NCBI GenBank assembly: GCA_035471625.1
Contig: DATIPT010000176.1
Coordinates: forward strand, 1 to 55,862
Length of the DNA stretch: 55,862 bases
Direction of reading: 5' to 3'
Source of the DNA: DATEVL01 sp035471625
Lineage (GTDB): Bacteria > Chloroflexota > Anaerolineae > Anaerolineales > E44-bin32
This document shows, piece by piece, positions 49,579 to 55,862 of this stretch. The translations under genes were made by a program, and so were the position numbers. The stretch's first letter is position 1. Every line of letters begins with the position of its first letter. Under the pieces are notes generated by a model, which saw nothing but the letters and a program-made list of their open reading frames with translations, ran no database searches and was not told the DNA's origin.

Positions 49579-51187
49579 CGTGTCCCGCCGTTCCCGGCGG
49601 CGCGAGCGCGGCCAGGCGCTCGTGCTGATCGCCCTGGCCTTCATCGGCCTGGCGGCCTTCATCGGCCTGGCCGTGGATGCCGGCATCCTGTTCACCCAGA
49701 TCGGGCACCTGCGGCGCGCCGTCGACGCCGCGGCGCTCGGCGCCGCCAACCAGTTCCGTGAGGGACGGACGGTGGCCGAGCTGACGGCGGCTGCCACTGA
49801 ATTCATCAACCTCAACGCCGTCGATACGGGAACAGCTCAGGTCTTCATCTGTGAAGAGCCGTTCGGGCCGGGACCCTACTCCTCGGCCCACGACCCGAGC
49901 CTGTGCCCGACCGGAGGGGATCCCTACCGCAAGTTCGTTCGGGTGCAGGCCGAGGTCATCGTCAATTTCGCCTTCCTGCCGATCATTGGGATCACCAGCT
50001 TCCCGATCCGGGCCGACGCCGTCTCCGAAACCGCCGCCGTCGACATCGTCCTGGTGATCGACACCTCGTCGTCGATGTCCTTCGATCTGTGCTTCGATGG
50101 CATCGACAACGACGAGGATGGGACCACCGACGACTGCCCGTCCATCGGCAATCCCGGCCCGGCCCCGTCCGAGCACGACCCGGTCACCTGCAACCTGAAC
50201 CGATTCCTCACCGACGATGTCGTCGGCGACGACCCTGGGCCGCCGCCGGACGGCGACCGCGAAGACGATTGCCATCCCTTCGAGGAGGTCCGTGACGCTG
50301 CGCACGCCCTCCTCTCGCGCATGTACTTCCCCTACGACCGCATGGCCGTAGTGACCTACGCCGAGTTGGGTGGTCTCCAGCTGAGCCTGGCCAACGGCGA
50401 TGACCCATTCGTCGTGGCCAACACGCTGGATGCTCTCGAGGTCTCACCCGATCCGGGCAACCCGCCGTGCAACTTCGGCGCCGGGGGCGACCCGCGCGGC
50501 TGCACCGGGACGAACACGTCGTCCGGCTTGCTGTTCGGAGGGAATCTGTTTGGCGATCCCGACGCCGACGGCGTTCAGACCCCAGGCGAGATCCGCGAGG
50601 AAGCGGTGTGGATCCTGATCCTGCTCTCCGACGGCGCCGCCAACGCCTTGTATGAAGACACCACCGGTTTCGGCACGGCCGACCCCAACAACTGGATCTG
50701 TCCGACCGCAGGCGGGCCTGGCACCCCCGAGTGGATCCGTCCGTTCTGCACCGACATCGACTCCACGAACGTCGCCGGCCGGCATGCCTCCGGAGCGTTC
50801 TGGTACGACGCCGATGACGCCGCGCGCGACATGGCCGATTTCGTTGGATGCCCCGATTCGACTTCGCCGCAGCCGGCGGCCTGCTCGAATCCCGGCCAGG
50901 GAGCCGTGATCTTCACGATCGGACTGGGCTCCGGCGTGACCCAGACACCGTGTGACCCTTCCTACGGCATGGGAGCCGACTGCGGGAACCTGGGCGAGAC
51001 GCTCCTGCGCTACGTCGCCGGGGCGGGCGATGACAACGACCCCGGCACGCCCCCGGCGCAGGATCCCTGCAACGGCGTCGCCGCGGGCAATGATTGCGGC
51101 AACTACTATTTCGCCCCGACCGGGGCCGGGCTTCTGCGCGTGTTCGAAGCGATCGCCTCGCGGATCTTCACGCGCCTGACGCACTAA
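49547..51187 (+). CDS. TadG-like protein with von Willebrand factor A domain
   Basis: 546 residues. The N-terminal TadG part has RRRERGQALVLIALAFIGLA and one membrane segment (about 22-45). A vWA domain follows with MIDAS DTSSSM (about 172-177) and later LLSDGAAN. Between them is a calcium-loop-like DGIDNDEDGTTDDC and many cysteines outside the membrane. vWA in TadG-type proteins is thought to mediate adhesion. It overlaps tadE by 32 bases, so the two are probably translated together. Confidence 0.85.
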   Translation: MPVSNPHPLPDVSRRSRRRERGQALVLIALAFIGLAAFIGLAVDAGILFTQIGHLRRAVDAAALGAANQFREGRTVAELTAAATEFINLNAVDTGTAQVFICEEPFGPGPYSSAHDPSLCPTGGDPYRKFVRVQAEVIVNFAFLPIIGITSFPIRADAVSETAAVDIVLVIDTSSSMSFDLCFDGIDNDEDGTTDDCPSIGNPGPAPSEHDPVTCNLNRFLTDDVVGDDPGPPPDGDREDDCHPFEEVRDAAHALLSRMYFPYDRMAVVTYAELGGLQLSLANGDDPFVVANTLDALEVSPDPGNPPCNFGAGGDPRGCTGTNTSSGLLFGGNLFGDPDADGVQTPGEIREEAVWILILLSDGAANALYEDTTGFGTADPNNWICPTAGGPGTPEWIRPFCTDIDSTNVAGRHASGAFWYDADDAARDMADFVGCPDSTSPQPAACSNPGQGAVIFTIGLGSGVTQTPCDPSYGMGADCGNLGETLLRYVAGAGDDNDPGTPPAQDPCNGVAAGNDCGNYYFAPTGAGLLRVFEAIASRIFTRLTH

Positions 51188-51202
51188 CGAGGATCCCTTC
51201 CG

Positions 51203-52702
51203 ATGGCCACTCACCTTCCCGGAACATCACCGCTCCTCCGGATCCCCCGCCGGTTCCGCGGCCAGGGCCTCGTCGAGTTCGCGTTGATCCTCCCGGTCAT
51301 GCTCCTGGTGATCTTCATGATCATCGAGCTGGCCCGTGTCCTCCATGCGTACCTGGCGATCGAGAACGGCGCTCGCTTCGGAGTGCGCTACGCCGTGACC
51401 GGCGAGTTCAATCCGACCTACTGTGTCGGCTTCCCCGGGAATGTGTGCGACGATCGTCCTGAAGAGGACGCCGCAAGGCTGCCGTCCATCGAGGACACCG
51501 CCCGCGCCGGTTCGTCGTCGATCCTGCGCGACGAGTCGCTCACGCCAGGCCAGCCGGGCTACTTCAAGATCACGGTGTGCTCCAACCGCGACGCCAATGG
51601 CGACGGGGTCAACGACGACTTCATCCTGTTCCCGTCCGATCAGGCGACGATGACACCGGCCCTGTGTTCGCCGGTCGAAGACGCCGGAGGACCGGGTGAC
51701 CGGGTCTCGGTCACGATCGACTTCGAGCACCCGCTGATCGTCCCGATCCTCAGCAGCGTCTGGCCGCAGTTGCATCTGGTCGCCAAGCGCGAGGGGATCA
51801 TCGAGCAGTTCCGCACCGCCCGCGTCGTCGGCCTGCCGGCAACGATCTCGGCGCCCACCTTCACGCCGACGGCGTCGTTCACGCCGTCGATCACCCCGAC
51901 GCCGTCGGACACGCCAACCCCAACCGAGACGCCGACGCCAACAGAGACATCGACGCCGACGCCGACGTTCACACCGTCGCTGACGCCGACGACGACGGCG
52001 ACGCCGACGCTCACTCCGACGCCGGATTGCAGCCTGATCTACACGACCAGTGGTTTGTACATCTCAGGCGATGACCTGCGGATGGATGTTCGGAACGACA
52101 ACGCGATCCCCTTCCGGTTCCTGAACTCGACCGTCTGGTGGACGTCTCTGAACCCCGGAGTCATGTACCTCGACTGGAAGCAGTACAACTTCTCCACGTT
52201 CTGGAACGGGACGGACTACTCTTCGCCCACAAGCGGCTCCGCCAACTACAACCACCCTGGCGGTGTCACGATGAATTGGCGGGCCGACTTCGCCGGCGTT
52301 CCGGGAGGGATCCTCACCGGGAGCCATACGGTGAGCCTCAACTTCACCAATGGATGCTCGGTGACCGACTCGCTGAGCGTGGCGACGCCGACGGCCTCGA
52401 ACACGCCGACGCCAACCTGGACGCCGACGATCACCAACACGCCCACGCGGACCTACACGCCGTCGATTACCCCGACGCCGTCGCGCACGCCGACCCGGAC
52501 GAACACTCCGACCCCGTCGCGCACGCCGACCCGGACGGACACTCCGACCCCGTCGCGGACGCCGACCGACACTCTGACCCCGTCGAATACCCCGACGCGG
52601 ACGCGGACGCCGACCCGGACGAACACGCCCATCGTGCCGACCTCGACGACGGCCCCGACCAATACCCCGACCAATACGGTCACGCCGCCGATCTTCGGCT
52701 AG
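51203..52702 (+). CDS. TadE-like protein with Thr-Pro repeat stalks
   Basis: 499 residues. N-terminal TadE segment (QGLVEFALILPVMLLVIFMI, about 19-45) and a globular domain to about 210. Then come a first Thr-Pro repeat run (about 216-275), a central beta-rich domain of about 120 residues (DCSLIYTTSGLYISGDDLRM to SVTDSLSV), and a second Thr-Pro/Thr-Arg run (about 396-495) ending in IFG. Long TPT stalks are common in secreted Chloroflexota proteins and suggest a rigid, possibly glycosylated spacer. The second run is encoded by a tandem DNA repeat. Confidence 0.85.
   Translation: MATHLPGTSPLLRIPRRFRGQGLVEFALILPVMLLVIFMIIELARVLHAYLAIENGARFGVRYAVTGEFNPTYCVGFPGNVCDDRPEEDAARLPSIEDTARAGSSSILRDESLTPGQPGYFKITVCSNRDANGDGVNDDFILFPSDQATMTPALCSPVEDAGGPGDRVSVTIDFEHPLIVPILSSVWPQLHLVAKREGIIEQFRTARVVGLPATISAPTFTPTASFTPSITPTPSDTPTPTETPTPTETSTPTPTFTPSLTPTTTATPTLTPTPDCSLIYTTSGLYISGDDLRMDVRNDNAIPFRFLNSTVWWTSLNPGVMYLDWKQYNFSTFWNGTDYSSPTSGSANYNHPGGVTMNWRADFAGVPGGILTGSHTVSLNFTNGCSVTDSLSVATPTASNTPTPTWTPTITNTPTRTYTPSITPTPSRTPTRTNTPTPSRTPTRTDTPTPSRTPTDTLTPSNTPTRTRTPTRTNTPIVPTSTTAPTNTPTNTVTPPIFG
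52481..52582 (+). repeat. Tandem 36-base coding repeat
   Basis: Two near-identical 36-base units (52481-52516 and 52517-52552, one base different) and a third of 30 bases (52553-52582) with a six-base deletion. Each encodes SRTPTRTNTPTP-like residues. Such arrays can expand or contract by slippage. Confidence 0.75.
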
Positions 52703-52720
52703 CAGGCTTCTCAACCGACG

Positions 52721-52760
52721 CCGGGCGGCCCTGAGCTCGTTGCAGGGCCGCCCGGTTGAT
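52721..52760 (+). terminator. Rho-independent terminator after the TPT protein
   Basis: CCGGGCGGCCCTG (52721-52733) and CAGGGCCGCCCGG (52743-52755), perfect 13-bp stem, loop nine, followed by TTGATT. It lies 18 bases after the stop. Confidence 0.85.
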
Positions 52761-52772
52761 TCCCCCGGCGAG

Positions 52773-52801
52773 TTGCCCGCCCGACTCCATCCGACTAGAA
52801 T
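52773..52801 (+). promoter_or_regulatory. Promoter of the PAS histidine kinase
   Basis: TTGCCC (52773-52778) and TAGAAT (52796-52801) with a 17-base spacer. The GTG start at 52809 follows seven bases after the -10, giving a leaderless mRNA. Confidence 0.6.
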
Positions 52802-52808
52802 GCGCGCC

Positions 52809-54977
52809 GTGGATCGTGTCCTGGAACGCCTGGAGGGTCGTGGGGGGATTCTCCTGATCGGAGGAATGGGCGCCGCCGGGCTGGCTTTCCTCCTGGGCTT
52901 GGCCGGTCGGCCGGGGTCACCTTCGGGTTTCAGTTTCGCCGCCCTCGTCGTCGTCCGACTGATTGCGGCCCGTCTCTCGCTCTCGACGGCCCGGAGCCTG
53001 CGTCCTTCTCCTCCCAGTCGGGCTTGGCGTTTCCTGGGGACGGGGTGGATCCTCGCCGGGCTGAGCGCGGTGCTCCTGTGGGCTTCATGGGTCCTCTCCC
53101 ATCAGCCGAGGACGGCGCCGTCTGCGGCCGATCTCCTCCTGCTGGCGGCGTACTGCTCCGCTTTGTGGGCCGTCGCCAGCGCGGCCTTCGGGTCTCAGGA
53201 GCGATTCGGCCGCCTTCGCGGCTGGCTCGATGTGGCCATCCTTGTCCTGGCCACGCTTGGGCTCGCCTGGCTGGTCTTCGTTCAGCCAATCCTCGAGATC
53301 GGCCTAGCCGACGACGTCGCAACCTTCTGGGCCGTGCTCTGGCCAACGTTGGATCTGTGTTTCCTTGGCCTCGTCTTGCGACTCGTCCTGGCTGCCGGAC
53401 CACATCCCCTGCGTCCGCTGGCGATCCTGGGCGGCGCTGGGACGTCGGCCCTGGTGGCGAACCTCGGGACCGGCTACCTTGCCTTGCTCGGCGAGGCGGC
53501 CACCCCCGCCTTCCTGGCGGCCTTCTCGCTCGCCTCGCCGCTGCTCGGAGGGTGGGCCGCCCTGGAGGCACGCCGGGCGTCGGAGATCACGGCACCCCAA
53601 TCCACCGCCAGCCGGGCGCGGGGTGAGACCTTGCTGCCCGTGGCGTTCACCTATGCTGTCGTCGGTTTCACCGCTGTCGACGCCTGGCTGGAGGGCTCCG
53701 TCGATTTGCTGGCCCTGGTCCTCTCGATTGGATTGACCATTCTGCTGTTTGCCCGTCAGGGGGTTGTGGCCGGGCAGGCCGAGATGCGTCAGCATGCCGC
53801 GCTGATCGAGGGAGCAGCCGACATGGCCTTCATCGCCCGACCGGACGGGGTGGTGACCTTCGCCAATCCGTCCTTCGACCGGGCCATGGGTCGCCCGGCG
53901 GAGCCGCGGGCCGCGATTCACCTTCGGGACTTGCTCGCCCCCGGGGAGGACGTCGATCAGATCCTGACCCGGGCCGTCGTGGCGGGTTGGCAGGGCGATG
54001 TCGATTTCTCGCGCGCCGACGGATCCACGTTCCCGGCGCGCTTGAGCCTGCGGCCGGTCGCCGTGGAACGCCAGCGCCCCGTCTTGGCGGCGACCGCCGT
54101 CGATCTGACCCAGATCGTCGAACGCGAGCGTCTCCTCCGATCCGCTCTTGATGACGTCGCCGGCGCCCGGTCGGAGCTCGAGGCCCTCAATCGAGCCCTG
54201 GAGGCGAAAGTCGAGGAGCGCACTCGAGAACTCCAGCAAATGGTCGCCGACCTCGACCGCCTGAACCAGGAGCTCCGCGCCCTCGACCGGGTCAAGAGCG
54301 AATTCGTCGCGCTCGTTTCGCATGAACTAAGGGCACCCCTGACGAACATCCGGACCGGGATCGAGTTGCTGGTCGACGACGAGGGGCAGGTGTCGCCACC
54401 GGCGCGTGAATCACTGGATCTGATCCTGGAGGAGACCGATCGGCTCGGTAAGTTCGTTGAAGCGATTCTCGATCTCTCGGCGCTGGAGGCCGGGCGGTTC
54501 CCCCTGCGTCCGGAATCGATCGATCTGGCCTCGACGGCGGCGGCCGCAGCCGCCCGGTTCCGCCCGGCCGATGGGATCCGTCGGATCGGCGTCGAGCTTC
54601 CCGCCGACCTCCCCGACGCATGGGCCGACCCCCGCGCCGTGACGAGTGTCTTCCACCACTTGCTGGACAACGCCATGAAGTACGGCGGCGAGGGGGAAAT
54701 CGATGTCACTGGCGAGGCGGAGCCCGACCGGATCACGATCGCCGTGACCGACCACGGCCCGGGCATCCCGGAGGCGCAACTGGAGCGCGTCTTCGACCGA
54801 TTTCACCGACTCGATTCGTCCGACTCCCGGGCGACCTATGGTCATGGGCTCGGCCTGCATCTCGCCCGCAGGCTCCTGGAAGCGATGGGGGGCGGGATCC
54901 GCGCCGAACGTGTGCCGGAGGGCGGTGCCCGGATGGTCTTCTGGTTGCCTCGCCGGGCGCAAGGGCCGGGGCTGTAG
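52809..54977 (+). CDS. Membrane sensor histidine kinase with PAS domain
   Basis: 722 residues from GTG 52809 (leaderless; an ATG at 52800 overlaps the -10). About eight membrane helices (15-320, like MASE-type sensor regions), a PAS domain at about 330-445 (ADMAFIARPDGVVTFANPSF), a coiled coil, HisKA with the H-box FVALVSHELRAPLTNI, and HATPase with NAMKYGGEGE, DHGPGIPE and GHGLGLHLAR. It detects a membrane signal. The response regulator follows after a short gap, so the two form a pair. Confidence 0.93.
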   Translation: MDRVLERLEGRGGILLIGGMGAAGLAFLLGLAGRPGSPSGFSFAALVVVRLIAARLSLSTARSLRPSPPSRAWRFLGTGWILAGLSAVLLWASWVLSHQPRTAPSAADLLLLAAYCSALWAVASAAFGSQERFGRLRGWLDVAILVLATLGLAWLVFVQPILEIGLADDVATFWAVLWPTLDLCFLGLVLRLVLAAGPHPLRPLAILGGAGTSALVANLGTGYLALLGEAATPAFLAAFSLASPLLGGWAALEARRASEITAPQSTASRARGETLLPVAFTYAVVGFTAVDAWLEGSVDLLALVLSIGLTILLFARQGVVAGQAEMRQHAALIEGAADMAFIARPDGVVTFANPSFDRAMGRPAEPRAAIHLRDLLAPGEDVDQILTRAVVAGWQGDVDFSRADGSTFPARLSLRPVAVERQRPVLAATAVDLTQIVERERLLRSALDDVAGARSELEALNRALEAKVEERTRELQQMVADLDRLNQELRALDRVKSEFVALVSHELRAPLTNIRTGIELLVDDEGQVSPPARESLDLILEETDRLGKFVEAILDLSALEAGRFPLRPESIDLASTAAAAAARFRPADGIRRIGVELPADLPDAWADPRAVTSVFHHLLDNAMKYGGEGEIDVTGEAEPDRITIAVTDHGPGIPEAQLERVFDRFHRLDSSDSRATYGHGLGLHLARRLLEAMGGGIRAERVPEGGARMVFWLPRRAQGPGL

Positions 54978-55004
54978 AATGGTGGCTTGCGGGAGGGAGA
55001 TGGA

Positions 55005-55688
55005 TTGGCCGCCAGCCTATTGATCGTCGATGATGATCCCACCCTGCTGCGCTTTCTGAGGGAATACCTCGAGCGGGAAGGGTACGCGGTCGCCGCCGCC
55101 AGTGGGGGTCAGGAGGCGCTGCGTGGGTTCTACGCATCCCGCCCCGATCTGGTGATCGTCGATGTCATGATGCCCGGGATGGATGGATGGGAACTGACCG
55201 CCCGCCTGCGGGAGCTGGCTGATACGCCGGTGATCATGCTGACGGCCAAGACCGCAGAGGCCGACAAGCTGCGCGGGTTCCGCCTGGGGGTCGATGACTA
55301 TGTCACCAAGCCGTTCAGCCTGGCGGAACTTGGGGCACGAGTCCGGGCGGTCCTCAGCCGGTCGACGCCGGTCGGGGGTGCGGCCGTCCAAACGTTCGAG
55401 GTTGGTGACATCAAGGTGGACCTCAAGCGGAGGGAAGCGTGGCTGAAGGGCGAGCTGGTGGCCCTGACCCCGACCGAGTTCCGGGTTCTGGCCTGTCTGG
55501 CCGAGCGCCCGGGGGAGGCGATCTCTCAAGATGAGATCCTCCGATCGGTCTGGGGGGACTACCGGGAGGAGGGGAGCAGCGCGCTGCGACGGTACATCTG
55601 GTTCCTCCGGAAGAAGATCGAGGACAACCCTGAAGACCCGAAACGGATCGTCACCGTGCGAGGGTTCGGCTATCGAATGGAGCCCTGA
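55005..55688 (+). CDS. OmpR/PhoB-family response regulator
   Basis: 227 residues from TTG 55005, with GGGAGGGAG six to seven bases upstream. The receiver is complete: acidic pocket D9-D11 (VDDDP), phosphoacceptor D53 (VDVMMPGMDG), T80 and K102 (TKPFSLAE). The C-terminal winged helix has LTPTEFRVLACLAERPGE and RIVTVRGFGYRMEP. It is paired with the PAS kinase upstream. TAGAAT (54975-54980) in the kinase stop region could add an internal promoter. A Pho-box-like repeat lies just downstream. Confidence 0.94.
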   Translation: MAASLLIVDDDPTLLRFLREYLEREGYAVAAASGGQEALRGFYASRPDLVIVDVMMPGMDGWELTARLRELADTPVIMLTAKTAEADKLRGFRLGVDDYVTKPFSLAELGARVRAVLSRSTPVGGAAVQTFEVGDIKVDLKRREAWLKGELVALTPTEFRVLACLAERPGEAISQDEILRSVWGDYREEGSSALRRYIWFLRKKIEDNPEDPKRIVTVRGFGYRMEP

Positions 55689-55725
55689 TCCCGCCGGGCC
55701 GAGGCAGTACCCCAGTACCAAACCC

Positions 55726-55773
55726 CCATGTAAGTTCCATGTAAGGTACCGTCCGTCCTCCAGACGCTAGACT
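55726..55773 (+). promoter_or_regulatory. Pho-box-like direct repeat with promoter
   Basis: CCATGTAAG occurs twice (55726-55734 and 55737-55745), 11 bases apart, the spacing recognised by PhoB/PhoP-type dimers. TAGACT (55768-55773) is a -10-like hexamer 22 bases after the repeat. Read on the minus strand the repeat is CTTACATGG, related to the TTTACATGG near 19820. It stands directly behind the response regulator gene and before the next gene. Confidence 0.6.
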
Positions 55774-55795
55774 GGAACTGTGGAGGGCTGGGTCC

Positions 55796-55862
55796 ATGTA
55801 CCTTCGTGAAGCTATCACGATGAAGTGGAGAGCGCGGCGCCGGATTCGATGGCGCGGCCGTC
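55796..55862 (+). CDS. Start of an unknown gene, cut by the window edge
   Basis: ATG 55796 follows GGAGGG (55782-55787) at eight bases and a promoter, and the frame MYLREAITMKWRARRRIRWR stays open to the last base. The start is strongly basic, as often seen before a membrane anchor. Too little is present to name it. If the upstream repeats are a Pho box, a phosphate-uptake gene would fit, but this is a guess. Confidence 0.5.
   Translation, partial: MYLREAITMKWRARRRIRWRGR

Noticed and set aside
51850..52030. CRISPR-like or intergenic repeat array
   Set aside because: The repeats are short, in frame, and encode Thr-Pro stretches inside a single gene; there are no spacers.

Overview
The window (about 55.9 kb, GC-rich, genes densely packed and mostly on the + strand) looks like a piece of a Chloroflexota chromosome, probably Anaerolineae-like. 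The signs are a secreted protein with long Thr-Pro repeats, Tad-type pseudopilins, a Rex repressor, actinobacterial/archaeal-type inositol-phosphate synthase, and zinc forms of S14, L36 and S4. The lineage call is an inference from gene content; nothing here was searched against a database.

Bases 1-17200 are one long translation supercluster. It runs from the end of tuf through S10-L3-L4-L23-L2-S19-L22-S3-L16-L29-S17-L14-L24-L5-S14-S8-L6-L18-S5-L30-L15-secY-adk-map-L36-S13-S11-S4-rpoA-L17-truA-L13-S9 and ends at a strong terminator. The order is classical except that infA is missing between map and rpmJ. Three spacers inside it hold unusual RNA-structure potential (442-680, 12906-13034, 13437-13487). 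The S17/L14 junction carries a stop-start hairpin that is repeated, with compensatory base changes, at the ruvC/ruvA junction.

Bases 17268-26537 hold a YabN-like MazG fusion, a degenerate OmpR-type regulator, and a small cluster of a LysW-like zinc-ribbon protein, a Ddl-type ATP-grasp ligase and lysine 2,3-aminomutase. This cluster is the best candidate for an undescribed pathway (beta-lysine made and ligated or carried). Next come a solitary urocanate hydratase, tRNA-Pro(CGG) and a GAF-domain histidine kinase. Bases 26626-32485 hold ino1, a zinc alcohol dehydrogenase, a DUF72 protein, yebC, ruvC-ruvA and proC.

Bases 32496-38126 are an F1 ATP synthase operon (atpA-G-D-C, without the Fo genes) with a Rex-like site over its promoter, followed by an MreB-family protein that has lost key ATPase residues. 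The rex gene itself is at 38229-38849. Then come obg-nadD, a zinc-ribbon protein, Mn superoxide dismutase, ferredoxin, an aspartase/fumarase family enzyme, a VIT1/CCC1 transporter, a TrmB regulator with a palindrome over its own start codon, a JAMM peptidase, PlsY and a membrane protein.

Bases 47958-52702 are a pseudopilus-like export group: prepilin peptidase, TadE, a vWA-domain TadG-like protein, and a TadE-like protein ending in Thr-Pro repeats. The window closes with a membrane-bound PAS histidine kinase and its OmpR-family partner, then a Pho-box-like direct repeat in front of a gene cut by the window edge. Several genes in the second half have a TAGAAT-type -10 hexamer only 7-9 bases before the start codon, suggesting leaderless mRNAs.
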